A DNA stretch of 14,313 nt. Origin: an uncultured Bacilli bacterium (GTDB lineage Bacteria; Bacillota_I; Bacilli_A; ML615J-28; CAG-313). Every line of letters starts with the position of its first letter. Position 1 is the stretch's first letter. The stretch lies in contig CANQWZ010000027.1 in NCBI GenBank assembly GCA_947627685.1, positions 1-14,313 of the forward strand, written 5' to 3'. Below the pieces are notes generated by a model. The model was not told where the DNA came from. It did not search any database and was given only the letters and a program-made list of their open reading frames with translations. Shown piece by piece: positions 5,960-13,394 of the stretch. The position numbers and the translations under genes were made by a program.

Positions 5960-8051
5960 ATTCTTCTTGATATTTAGGAACAGCGTTTATATCAGTATAA
6001 TACTTATCTCCTACTGCCGCAACACCCACAAGTTTTGCAGGATCAGGAGCAGCACCTTCAAAATAGTTCCAAGATGCATCTACTGTGAAAGTTGTATATT
6101 CATTTTGAATATAGTGACTAGCTTTACTATTAATAAAAATATTATAACTTGCAACAGCAGTATAAATATTTGGAGCTGCAACTAAGTAGGCATTAACCTT
6201 ATCTATTCTAAGAACGCGGTATCCACCATCCATTGTATTATATTTAACATTAATATTAACTTTTCCACTAGTAGAACCTATATAAGTAGCAAATGATACA
6301 CCTGCATTATAATCATATGAACCTGAATTTTTGAAAGTATTATTTAAAATATTATAATTACCTTCACCATATTTAGCAAACCAGATTAAATATTGAGCAA
6401 AATTTTCTAAATGGTTACTAATAATATCAACATTACCTTTAATAGTAAAACTTGATGTAGTATCTGTTCTATTGAAATCATTAGCATTTTTACTATTACC
6501 AACAAAACTACTATTTTTGATTGTTAAATTAACCATATTGCCGCCATAAATAAACATTGGTCTGTGAGTTGCACTAAGTTGTGATCCATCAAATTTAACA
6601 TTTTCAATTACTAAATCTTCAAAAGTAACTTGAGCACTGCTTGGAACTAAATAGACTGCACCATTAATTGAACTATTGTTTTCATTCAAAGTTAAACCAT
6701 TGAAATAAACGTTTTTAATAGTTAAAGCTTTAAATCCTTTTGTACTACTACCAACAACATGGCCTTTTCCAGTAAAGCAAATGCCATCAAGTGTAACATT
6801 TTCTGCAGCAACAATTAAATCACCAGTAAAGATAGTTTCATCTTCTCTTGTATCAACATTAGGATTTTTAGAAGCATTAGCGCCTTGAATCAAAATATTA
6901 TTAACCGATACCGTAACATTACCTTCATAAGTACCAGCTGCAATTAGAATTGTTGCGCCTTCACTTGCGTCAGCTAAAGCATCTTCTAAACTTTGATATT
7001 TAGTATCATCATTTTTATCAACAATTAAGGTATTATCCATTTTTTCCCATTCAGCTGTTAAAGTAATATTGCCAGAAATCTTATCTAATACTTCTACTAA
7101 CTCTCCATTTAGATACCAACCAGTAAATTTATAACCTTTTCTTGTTGGAGCTTCTAAAGTGATTGGTAATTTAGTAACATCATATTTAGTAGGATTAACA
7201 TCATTAACAACATCTTTATCTATTTCATAAGTGATAGTGTACTCTTTAGGTGTCCATTTAGCATATAACTTGATATCAGTTACAGTATTTGAAGAAATTT
7301 CTTTAACTTCATTACCATTGAAATCCTTATTCAAATACCAGCCCGCAAATTCATAATCATCTTTGGTTGGTGCTTCTAAAACTAAAGGAAGATCTGATTT
7401 TACAAATGTATTAGGGTTTTTAGCATTATTAGTACCACCATTTAATTCATATGTAATAGTGTATACTTTTTCAACAACTTCAACATCAATTTTATATTCT
7501 GCTTGTCTTGATGATACAATTTTAGATGTTACAGTTGCAACAATTTGAGTTTTACCAACCCCTTTTGCAACAACCATACCTGCTTCATCAACTGTTGCTA
7601 CTAACTCATCTAATGAACGATAAGTAACATCAATATCATCTTCTGCTGAAGTATACTTAATTTGTACTTTATCACCAACAACCATTTGTGATAATTTATC
7701 AAACGTAATTTCAAATTCTTTAGCTTCAGTAACAGTTACACTAGATGTAGCATATACATTAGGATTGTCTTTAAGATATGCTTTAATTGTTGTACTGCCT
7801 TCACTAAGACCTGTTAATTTACCATCTTGATAAACAACAACCTTTTCATCAGTTGATTCATAAACAAGTTCATGTTGCGCATTATCATTAGTCATAACAA
7901 CAGGTTCTGCATCAATTTGTTCACCTACAGCTAGGGTGTAAGATGCTTCTAATTTCAATTTTGCATATCCGTTTGGAAGACATGAACTAAGTGTTAAAAC
8001 AAGGCCAATAGCCATTAACACTAAAAATAATTTGTTTTTAGATTTAACCAT
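5958..8051 (-). CDS. Modular surface lipoprotein: Ig-like, InlB-type repeats and beta-helix
   Basis: This 697-residue protein starts with a lipoprotein signal peptide (MVKSKNK, hydrophobic core, then LSSC with the lipid-bearing Cys24), so it should be anchored on the outer face of the membrane. Two bacterial Ig-like (Big2) domains follow at about residues 31-107 and 112-193, each with the typical end (GLSEGSTTIKAYL and AKGVGKTQIVATV). Next come two Listeria/Bacteroides-type beta repeats (Flg_new, InlB B-repeat fold) at about 197-267 and 270-336, each with an FAGWYL or FTGWYL core and ending in AKW or AEW. Residues 341-697 look like a right-handed parallel beta-helix (pectin-lyase-like): ILIAAGTYEGNV at its entrance, then rungs such as VTLDGICFTGKG, LTIKNVYF and LTIKNSSFVGNS. 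The substrate is unknown; glycan binding or cleavage is plausible, adhesion also. AGAGAGG lies seven bases before the ATG. A cre-like operator covers the promoter. Confidence 0.9.
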   Translation of the reverse strand: MVKSKNKLFLVLMAIGLVLTLSSCLPNGYAKLKLEASYTLAVGEQIDAEPVVMTNDNAQHELVYESTDEKVVVYQDGKLTGLSEGSTTIKAYLKDNPNVYATSSVTVTEAKEFEITFDKLSQMVVGDKVQIKYTSAEDDIDVTYRSLDELVATVDEAGMVVAKGVGKTQIVATVTSKIVSSRQAEYKIDVEVVEKVYTITYELNGGTNNAKNPNTFVKSDLPLVLEAPTKDDYEFAGWYLNKDFNGNEVKEISSNTVTDIKLYAKWTPKEYTITYEIDKDVVNDVNPTKYDVTKLPITLEAPTRKGYKFTGWYLNGELVEVLDKISGNITLTAEWEKMDNTLIVDKNDDTKYQSLEDALADASEGATILIAAGTYEGNVTVSVNNILIQGANASKNPNVDTREDETIFTGDLIVAAENVTLDGICFTGKGHVVGSSTKGFKALTIKNVYFNGLTLNENNSSINGAVYLVPSSAQVTFEDLVIENVKFDGSQLSATHRPMFIYGGNMVNLTIKNSSFVGNSKNANDFNRTDTTSSFTIKGNVDIISNHLENFAQYLIWFAKYGEGNYNILNNTFKNSGSYDYNAGVSFATYIGSTSGKVNINVKYNTMDGGYRVLRIDKVNAYLVAAPNIYTAVASYNIFINSKASHYIQNEYTTFTVDASWNYFEGAAPDPAKLVGVAAVGDKYYTDINAVPKYQEE

Positions 8052-8085
8052 TTTATTTCCTCTCTTTTTTCTTTTTGATAATTAT

Positions 8086-8114
8086 ATTATAACACTTAAA
8101 AAGATTTTTTACAA
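8086..8114 (-). promoter_or_regulatory. Promoter of the surface lipoprotein gene
   Basis: The minus strand shows TTGTAA (8114-8109), a 17-bp spacer and TATAAT (8091-8086), with TG one base upstream making an extended -10. The start of transcription is expected near 8079, leaving a leader of about 28 bases. Confidence 0.8.
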
Positions 8115-8123
8115 GCGTTTACA
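8110..8123 (-). promoter_or_regulatory. CcpA-type cre operator over the -35 box
   Basis: The minus strand reads TGTAAACGCTTGTA. It matches 13 of 14 positions of the Bacillus cre consensus TGWAARCGYTWNCW, including the central AACGCT core. It overlaps the -35 hexamer, where CcpA bound with HPr-Ser-P would block RNA polymerase. This predicts carbon catabolite repression of the surface lipoprotein. Confidence 0.7.
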
Positions 8124-8179
8124 CTTTTATAATATTAACTTATAAATTAATACTAATACTAATTTATTCTAAATATATT

Positions 8180-8216
8180 AAAAAAGAAAAAAGAAGATTT
8201 TTTTGCCTTCTTTTTT
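8180..8216 (-). terminator. Terminator of the maf operon
   Basis: On the minus strand a 10-bp stem (8216-8207 with 8196-8187) with a 10-base A-rich loop is followed by C and six U. It starts at the TAA of the unknown gene. Most pairs are A-U, so its strength is moderate. Confidence 0.7.
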
Positions 8217-8752
8217 TAAACTTTTTTTAACTTCTTTTGGATACTTTCATATATATCAGCAAAATATTTATTGATAATATCTTTTTCTACTTCCTCATAC
8301 GTTTCTTTATCAGGTGTTAAAAGCATTACCATACTAATAAAGGCTTCAAGTAATTGATATGAAAATTCGGTTTTTTTGGTTTTAGCATCAATATTAGTTA
8401 TTATTTGAATGATTACTGGTGTTGTAGAAGTAACTTGTTTTATTTTCTTTTTAATATTATTTAAGGTTTTAGTCTTATCGCTAAACCAATCATCAAGACC
8501 TACACCTTGATAAAAATCACCATATTTGTGTAATTTTCTTAGCATATTAAATAGAGCTGGATTTTTAGGATTAGTATCTAAAATTATTTTAGCTAAAATA
8601 CCTTGTGTATATAAATCAAAATTTAGCATTACTTCATAGCGTGAAAGTTCTTCGTTTTTTTCGATGAGATTATCATAAATAAATTCCCCAAGCGATAGCA
8701 ATTTGTTATATTCTACTTGAATATGATCAAATAATTGTTTGTTGTATTTCAT
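8216..8752 (-). CDS. Unrecognised helical protein downstream of maf
   Basis: I do not recognise this 178-residue protein. It looks alpha-helical and soluble, with no signal peptide and no Cys. A hydrophobic stretch at about residues 132-147 (SYQLLEAFISMVMLLT) is too short and mixed for a firm membrane call. The end is basic (QKKLKKV). A middle part contains KYGDFYQGVGLDDWFSDK with the only Trp. No catalytic motif is clear. The start is well supported: AAAGGAG lies seven bases before the ATG inside the end of maf, and the gene overlaps maf by 26 bases, so the two are translated from one mRNA. It ends at a terminator. A partner role with Maf cannot be inferred from overlap alone. Confidence 0.8.
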   Translation of the reverse strand: MKYNKQLFDHIQVEYNKLLSLGEFIYDNLIEKNEELSRYEVMLNFDLYTQGILAKIILDTNPKNPALFNMLRKLHKYGDFYQGVGLDDWFSDKTKTLNNIKKKIKQVTSTTPVIIQIITNIDAKTKKTEFSYQLLEAFISMVMLLTPDKETYEEVEKDIINKYFADIYESIQKKLKKV

Positions 8753-9305
8753 TTTCGTACTCCTTTAATTTTTGATATATTTTAGCAATAGGAAGGCCCA
8801 TTACATTATAATAATCCCCATTAATTTTGGATATATATTTACAAAATGCCCCTTGTATAGCATATGAACCTGCTTTGTCATATACGTTTTCTTCATTTAA
8901 ATAGGTCTTTATTTCATCTAAACTAATATTATTAAAAGTAACATAAGTATAACTAACAAAAGTTGTTTTTTTAGTGGGAAAAATAATACTAACACCAGTC
9001 ATAACTTTATGGGTTTTACCACTTAATTTTTGTAACATTTTAATAGCATCTATTTGATCTTTAGGTTTACCAAAAAGGCATTCATCACAAACAACTATCG
9101 TATCAGCACCAATAACAATGTCGTTTGGATATCTTTTCGCAACATCTTTGGCTTTGCCATAGGCTAAAGATTTGACAATTTGATGGCAAGACTTGGTAAA
9201 ATCAATTTTTTCAACATAATTAGATGGTACAACCAAATGTTTAATATTAGCTAGATTTAATATTTCTGTTCTTCTAGGAGAATTAGAAGCAAGAATAACA
9301 TTCAT
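8727..9305 (-). CDS. maf: Maf-type nucleoside triphosphate pyrophosphatase
   Basis: Maf proteins hydrolyse non-canonical or excess nucleoside triphosphates (dTTP, UTP, pseudo-UTP and modified forms) to monophosphates and so keep damaged nucleotides out of DNA and RNA. The 192-residue length is normal. Family motifs are in order: SNSPRR (8-12), Lys51/Lys53 in YGKAK, GADT with Asp68, KVMTGV (100-105), AGSYAIQG (145-152) and NVMGLP (167-172). The pattern fits the YhdE (dTTP/UTP) type. The start has AGAGG nine bases upstream and an extended -10 promoter. It is the first gene of a two-gene operon with an unknown protein. It is the only gene in the window that ends with TGA, which supports the standard genetic code. 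In Bacillus maf lies near the mreB and radC genes, so this location is different. Confidence 0.95.
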   Translation of the reverse strand: MNVILASNSPRRTEILNLANIKHLVVPSNYVEKIDFTKSCHQIVKSLAYGKAKDVAKRYPNDIVIGADTIVVCDECLFGKPKDQIDAIKMLQKLSGKTHKVMTGVSIIFPTKKTTFVSYTYVTFNNISLDEIKTYLNEENVYDKAGSYAIQGAFCKYISKINGDYYNVMGLPIAKIYQKLKEYENEIQQTII

Positions 9306-9330
9306 ATATAAATACCTCTTAAACTACTTT

Positions 9331-9339
9331 ATTATAACA
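9331..9339 (-). promoter_or_regulatory. Extended -10 promoter of maf
   Basis: The minus strand reads TGTTATAAT (9339-9331), identical to the extended -10 of lysS and of the surface lipoprotein gene. A -35 box is not evident at 16-18 bases. Confidence 0.7.
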
Positions 9340-9400
9340 TTTTTTTCTAAAAAAAACTAGTATTTTAATATGTTATTTTTTTAGTAGAATAATACTATAT

Positions 9401-9436
9401 AAAAAAGCTTTGTATAAAAGGTATACAAAGCTTTTT
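9401..9436 (-). terminator. Terminator of the tilS-ftsH-rqcP operon
   Basis: A perfect 15-bp inverted repeat (9402-9416 with 9422-9436) with a 5-base loop ends in a run of six U on the minus strand. It begins three bases beyond the rqcP stop. It is symmetrical enough to act on either strand, although no plus-strand gene enters it. Confidence 0.9.
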
Positions 9437-9438
9437 GT

Positions 9439-9696
9439 TTAGTCTAAATTTTTTTCACCAACTAATTCATACATCAAAGAAGCATCACTTTTTTTGGTTG
9501 AATCGATTAAAGATATAACTACCACTTCAATAATTTTTTTACCATAAATGATACTAATATGATCACCTATTTTAATTTCTTTAGATGGCTTAGCACTTTG
9601 ACCATTGACAAGTACTCTTTGAGCCGAACTTGCTTCTTTGGCTAAAGTTCTTCTTTTGATTAGTCGTGATACTTTTAAGTACTTATCTAAACGCAC
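9439..9696 (-). CDS. rqcP: RqcP (YabO), S4-domain ribosome quality control factor
   Basis: The 85-residue protein is one S4 RNA-binding domain and reads very closely to Bacillus YabO: the start RLDKYLKVSRLIKRRTLAKE, VNGQSAKPSKEIKIGD, and the end TTKK-like segment STKKSDASLMY. In Bacillus RqcP acts on obstructed 50S subunits, holding peptidyl-tRNA while RqcH adds C-terminal Ala tails to mark stalled chains for degradation. The start codon is GTG, overlapping the ftsH stop TAG by one base (TAGTG), with GAGG in the ftsH end, so translation is coupled to ftsH. HslR/Hsp15 is a related S4 protein, but the length and sequence favour RqcP. RqcH is not in the window. In Bacillus yabP and yabQ follow directly; here a terminator follows instead. 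Confidence 0.95.
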   Translation of the reverse strand: MRLDKYLKVSRLIKRRTLAKEASSAQRVLVNGQSAKPSKEIKIGDHISIIYGKKIIEVVVISLIDSTKKSDASLMYELVGEKNLD

Positions 9697-11915
9697 TATG
9701 ACTTTTCCTCATCATCTTTATTTTCTTGTTCGTTTTGAGGAGTAGTAGTAGCATCTTGCGAGTCCTCTTGAACTGATGTATCATCTGTACTAGATGCCTC
9801 TACTGTTTTATCTACTGCTACTTTTTGAACTGGTTCCTCACTTGGAAGTTTACTATCTTCAGCCATTTTAGCTTTTTTCTTTTCCCACCAATTAAGTTTA
9901 CCAGTATTTACTAATTCATCAATATCTTCTTTAGTAAGTGTTTCAACTTCAACTAAATGTTTTGCGATTAAATCAAGTAATGGTCTGTTTTCTTTAAGAA
10001 TTTCTTCACCGGTTTTATAACATTCATCAATGATTTTACGTACTTCAAGATCAATTTCATGAGCAACTTTATCAGAGAAGTTTTTATCACTCATATAGTC
10101 ACGGCCTAAGAAAACATCATGTGAAACGGATTCATATTGAACTGGCCCAAGAGAACTCATACCATATTCAGTAACCATAGCTCTAGCAATTTTAGTTGCA
10201 CGCTCAAAATCATTATGGGCACCGGTAGTCATTTGATTAAATACCAATACTTCCGCAATACGTCCTGCAAGAAAACTTGTAATTTCGGCGGTTAATGTTT
10301 GTTTAGTATCACAGAAGGTTTCTTCTTCAGGGATCATTAAGTTATATCCGCCCGCATGACCACGTGGTACGATGGTTATTTTTTGAACAACTGCTGCATG
10401 TTTTAATTTTAAACCAATAACAGCATGGCCTGCTTCATGATAAGCAACTAAAGCTTTTTCGGTATCAGTATATTTTCGGCTGCGTTTAGCAGGACCCATC
10501 ATTACTCTATCAATAGCTTCATCTATATGATATATTTTAATTTCACGACAGTTTTCACGTGCAGCAAGTAGTGCGGCCTCATTTAACAAGTTTTCAAGAT
10601 CAGCACCGCTAAAACTTGGTGTTCTTCTTGCGACATCTGTTAAATTAACTCTTGGTGATAAACGTTTATTACGAGCATGAACTTTTAAAATAGCCTCACG
10701 TGATTTTAAATCCGGATTGCTAATAGTAATTTGTCTATCAAAACGTCCAGGTCTAAGTAAAGCTGGATCAAGAATATCGGCTCTATTAGTTGCTGCCATT
10801 ACTATAACACCTGAATTAGGAGTAAAGCCATCCATTTCAACAAGTAATTGGTTTAATGTTTGTTCTCTTTCATCATGACCACCACCAAGACCTGTTCCTC
10901 TTTGACGACCTACCGCATCTATTTCATCAATAAATAAGATACATGGGGCATTTTGTTTGGCTGTCTTAAACATATCTCTAACTCTACTTGCACCAACACC
11001 AACAAACATCTCAACAAAATCAGAACCAGAAATAGTATAAAACGGAACTCCAGCCTCGCCTGCTACAGCTCTTGCCATTAATGTTTTACCAGTACCAGGA
11101 CCACCTACAAGTAATACACCTTTAGGAATTCTTGCTCCCATATCAAAATATTTCTTAGGACTTTTTAAGAAATCAACAAGTTCAATCATTTCTTCTTTTT
11201 CTTCATCAAGTCCAGCTACGTCTTTGAAAGTTACATTTGACTTTCTAGCCATTCTTGCTCTACTCTTACCAAAGTCAAAAGCTTGATTGTTACTATTTTT
11301 GCTACTTCTTACTAAAACAATAATAAAGATTACTACTAAAATAATAGGTAATAATATTGATAATAATCCTAAAATATCAAAACTTTTATTAGCACGTGGT
11401 GCTACTTCAAATTCTGCATATGTATCAGGAAACAAAGTAGGATAATTAATATGCTGTCTATTAGCAATCATAATAACGTTTTGAATAGCGATAAGCATAT
11501 CAATATCACGCTTTTCACCTTTAAAATAATACGTTTTGGTATTATTTCTACCCATGCAGTTTGTATTACTATTACCATTTGATACAGTTAGATAAATATT
11601 ATAAAAGTTATTGCCATCACCTGTTGCCCCTAAATATTCAACACCTACTACTTTTTGCTTAGCATCACTTGTAATTAATTTATCAATAGTAATACTATCA
11701 CTAAATGATATATCTTCATCATTATAAATTTCGGCACCATATGCGGGATCTTTGAAAAAATAACCATAAAATTCATCACGTTTTTTAATCGTTTTTGCAC
11801 TATTACTGCTACATGTTCCTGCGAATATGAAGACAATTATGATGACGATAATGGCAAAGACAATTATATCACCAATGCCAAAACGTCTTTTTTTATCTTG
11901 ATTATAATTTGCCAT
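9696..11915 (-). CDS. ftsH: FtsH, membrane-bound AAA+ zinc protease
   Basis: FtsH is a hexameric ATP-driven protease that extracts and degrades membrane and some soluble proteins. The 739 residues show membrane segment 1 (about 14-32), a long outer region (33-180), segment 2 (181-203), then the AAA+ domain: Walker A GGPGTGKT (271-278), pore loop MFVGVG (303-308), Walker B ILFIDE (326-331) and the second region of homology ending RPGRFDRQ. The peptidase has HEAGH (493-497) and the third zinc ligand Asp569 in HNDFERA. The tail (about 680-739) is acidic and low in complexity. Two oddities: Walker A has Gly at position 2 where Pro is usual, and the outer domain is roughly 150 residues, clearly longer than in E. 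coli or Bacillus. AAAGGAG precedes the ATG; tilS lies 14 bases upstream, without the usual hprT between them. Confidence 0.98.
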   Translation of the reverse strand: MANYNQDKKRRFGIGDIIVFAIIVIIIVFIFAGTCSSNSAKTIKKRDEFYGYFFKDPAYGAEIYNDEDISFSDSITIDKLITSDAKQKVVGVEYLGATGDGNNFYNIYLTVSNGNSNTNCMGRNNTKTYYFKGEKRDIDMLIAIQNVIMIANRQHINYPTLFPDTYAEFEVAPRANKSFDILGLLSILLPIILVVIFIIVLVRSSKNSNNQAFDFGKSRARMARKSNVTFKDVAGLDEEKEEMIELVDFLKSPKKYFDMGARIPKGVLLVGGPGTGKTLMARAVAGEAGVPFYTISGSDFVEMFVGVGASRVRDMFKTAKQNAPCILFIDEIDAVGRQRGTGLGGGHDEREQTLNQLLVEMDGFTPNSGVIVMAATNRADILDPALLRPGRFDRQITISNPDLKSREAILKVHARNKRLSPRVNLTDVARRTPSFSGADLENLLNEAALLAARENCREIKIYHIDEAIDRVMMGPAKRSRKYTDTEKALVAYHEAGHAVIGLKLKHAAVVQKITIVPRGHAGGYNLMIPEEETFCDTKQTLTAEITSFLAGRIAEVLVFNQMTTGAHNDFERATKIARAMVTEYGMSSLGPVQYESVSHDVFLGRDYMSDKNFSDKVAHEIDLEVRKIIDECYKTGEEILKENRPLLDLIAKHLVEVETLTKEDIDELVNTGKLNWWEKKKAKMAEDSKLPSEEPVQKVAVDKTVEASSTDDTSVQEDSQDATTTPQNEQENKDDEEKS

Positions 11916-11929
11916 TTTTTTCTCCTTTA

Positions 11930-13201
11930 CTATTTTATTTTATAGCCAAGTATTGCTACTGGCATATCATCACTATCACATAACACTAATGTAGAAAGTC
12001 TTTGTAAATAAGGGATTTTCTTATTAGTTAAAAAATCACTAATACTAACACTACCACATTTAGTTCTGATTTTATCACCATTTTTTCTTGTTCTTAAAAC
12101 AATTGGTAATCTATTTATATTATAGCATATTTTACCATTTGATGTAATAAAATTACAAATATTTTTCTTTACCTCTAATTTAGCATTATTTGGTAAATCA
12201 TATAGGCCATCACTTGTAATTTTTAGATAATAATCTTCTGCTTTTAGATTATCAGTAAAAATAACATAATCATATTCTTTTATCATCAAAAGCTTTTGAT
12301 TAACTTTTTTTACTATTTTATTTTTAGGACTATCAATTTGTTTTATTAAATCTAAAATGCATTCTTTAGATAACCTAAAGGGTTTTAAAAGACGAAAAAG
12401 AACTTGCATCTTGATAAAAGGAGTTTCTTGCTTATATGATTGTAAATTAATTTTAGCTGCAAACTTATTATTATTATAAACCAAAACTTCTCTTTTTATA
12501 AAATTTGTTTCATAATTTTCAATAAAATCATTAGCACCAAAAAGGGTATTACTAAAATTATTAATAGCTTTTACTAAAGATGGATTTTCTTTTTCTAAAA
12601 AAGGGACAATATTGTGACGAATACGATTTCTTAAATAATCGTTAGAAAAATTACTTTCATCATCGAAATAAGTAATATTTCTTTCTTTCGCAAAAGTTAT
12701 AATATCATCTTTACTAACATCTAACAAGGGTCTATATAAATTAACATTATGATAACTTACTTCTTTTCTTATCCCCGCATACCCTTCTAAAGATGAGCTA
12801 CGAATTAAGCGTTCTAAAATTGTTTCGATATTATCATTTGCATGATGGGCAAGTAAAATTAATTTTATCTTTTCAAGCGTTGCAACATTTAAAAAAAATT
12901 CATATCTTTTATTTCTAGCCCAATTTTGAAAATTACTACCCTCATAATGAGGAAGTTTTGTTGTATAACATTTTAATCCTTGTGTTTTAGCATAATTAAT
13001 TATAAATGCTTCTTCGGTATTTGATGCTATTCTTTTTTGATGATTAACATGAGCGATAACTATTTTTTCAAGCGGAATTATATCCATTAATAAGTTTAAT
13101 AAAACCATAGAATCTATGCCTGTTGAACAAGCAAGTAGAACTTTAGCATCACCAATAGTTTCTATCATGTTTTGTTTTACTTGGTTTAGTTTGCTATCCA
13201 T
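11930..13201 (-). CDS. tilS: TilS, tRNA(Ile)-lysidine synthase
   Basis: TilS uses ATP and lysine to change the wobble C34 of tRNA-Ile(CAU) to lysidine, so that it reads AUA as Ile. This matters greatly in a genome with many AUA codons such as this one. The 423-residue protein has the PP-loop STGIDS (26-31; usually SGGxDS), then AHVNHQKR, HHANDNIETILERLIR with the GYAGI segment, and LRNRIRHNIVPFLEKENP. The C-terminal lysidine synthase domain is about residues 355-423 (VLRTRKNGDKIRTKCG, then FLTNKKIPYLQR). AAAGGTGA precedes the ATG. It heads the tilS-ftsH-rqcP operon, with a good promoter at 13219-13247. The Thr in the PP-loop is uncommon but conserves Ser26, Gly28, Asp30 and Ser31. Confidence 0.96.
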   Translation of the reverse strand: MDSKLNQVKQNMIETIGDAKVLLACSTGIDSMVLLNLLMDIIPLEKIVIAHVNHQKRIASNTEEAFIINYAKTQGLKCYTTKLPHYEGSNFQNWARNKRYEFFLNVATLEKIKLILLAHHANDNIETILERLIRSSSLEGYAGIRKEVSYHNVNLYRPLLDVSKDDIITFAKERNITYFDDESNFSNDYLRNRIRHNIVPFLEKENPSLVKAINNFSNTLFGANDFIENYETNFIKREVLVYNNNKFAAKINLQSYKQETPFIKMQVLFRLLKPFRLSKECILDLIKQIDSPKNKIVKKVNQKLLMIKEYDYVIFTDNLKAEDYYLKITSDGLYDLPNNAKLEVKKNICNFITSNGKICYNINRLPIVLRTRKNGDKIRTKCGSVSISDFLTNKKIPYLQRLSTLVLCDSDDMPVAILGYKIK

Positions 13202-13218
13202 AAAATCACCTTTTTTTA

Positions 13219-13247
13219 ATTATACTATAATTATGTTTGTTTGTAAA
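13219..13247 (-). promoter_or_regulatory. Sigma-A promoter of the tilS-ftsH-rqcP operon
   Basis: The minus strand shows TTTACA (13247-13242), a 17-bp spacer and TATAAT (13224-13219). The boxes and spacing equal those before tRNA-Tyr. The leader to the tilS ATG would be only about 10-12 bases, just enough to hold AAAGGTGA. Confidence 0.8.
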
Positions 13248-13292
13248 TGAAATATATCTAAACAATTGCTAAAACTTTCTAAAAAATAAAAA

Positions 13293-13368
13293 TGGTGCTG
13301 ACGGCCGGACTTGAACCAGCAACCTCCTCCTTACCATGGAGGTGCACTACCTGTTGTGCTACGTCAGC
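13293..13368 (-). tRNA. tRNA-Thr (GGT)
   Basis: A complete cloverleaf on the minus strand: acceptor arms GCTGACG (13368-13362) and CGTCAGC (13303-13297), discriminator A, and encoded CCA (13295-13293). The anticodon stem is CCTCC/GGAGG with loop ATGGTAA (13337-13331), so the anticodon is GGT (13335-13333) for threonine. The T-loop GGTTCAAGTCC is normal. Mature length is 76 with CCA. It has an extended -10 promoter just upstream and is followed by a T-rich run (13292-13281) that could end transcription. Confidence 0.96.
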
Positions 13369-13377
13369 ATCATTTTT

Positions 13378-13386
13378 ATTATATCA
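13378..13386 (-). promoter_or_regulatory. Extended -10 promoter of tRNA-Thr
   Basis: The minus strand reads TGATATAAT (13386-13378), about 9 bases before the mature 5' end of the tRNA. No clear -35 is present. It sits in the 26-base gap after the ligase gene, whose transcript may also run through the tRNA, as no terminator lies between them. Confidence 0.6.
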
Positions 13387-13394
13387 TAAATATA

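Noticed and set aside
3349..8752. The two unknown proteins (179 and 178 residues) as paralogues
   Set aside because: Similar length and helical look only; no shared motif could be aligned by eye.
13281..13292. Stand-alone terminator after tRNA-Thr
   Set aside because: There is a T-rich run but no hairpin other than the tRNA itself, so I mention it only with the tRNA.
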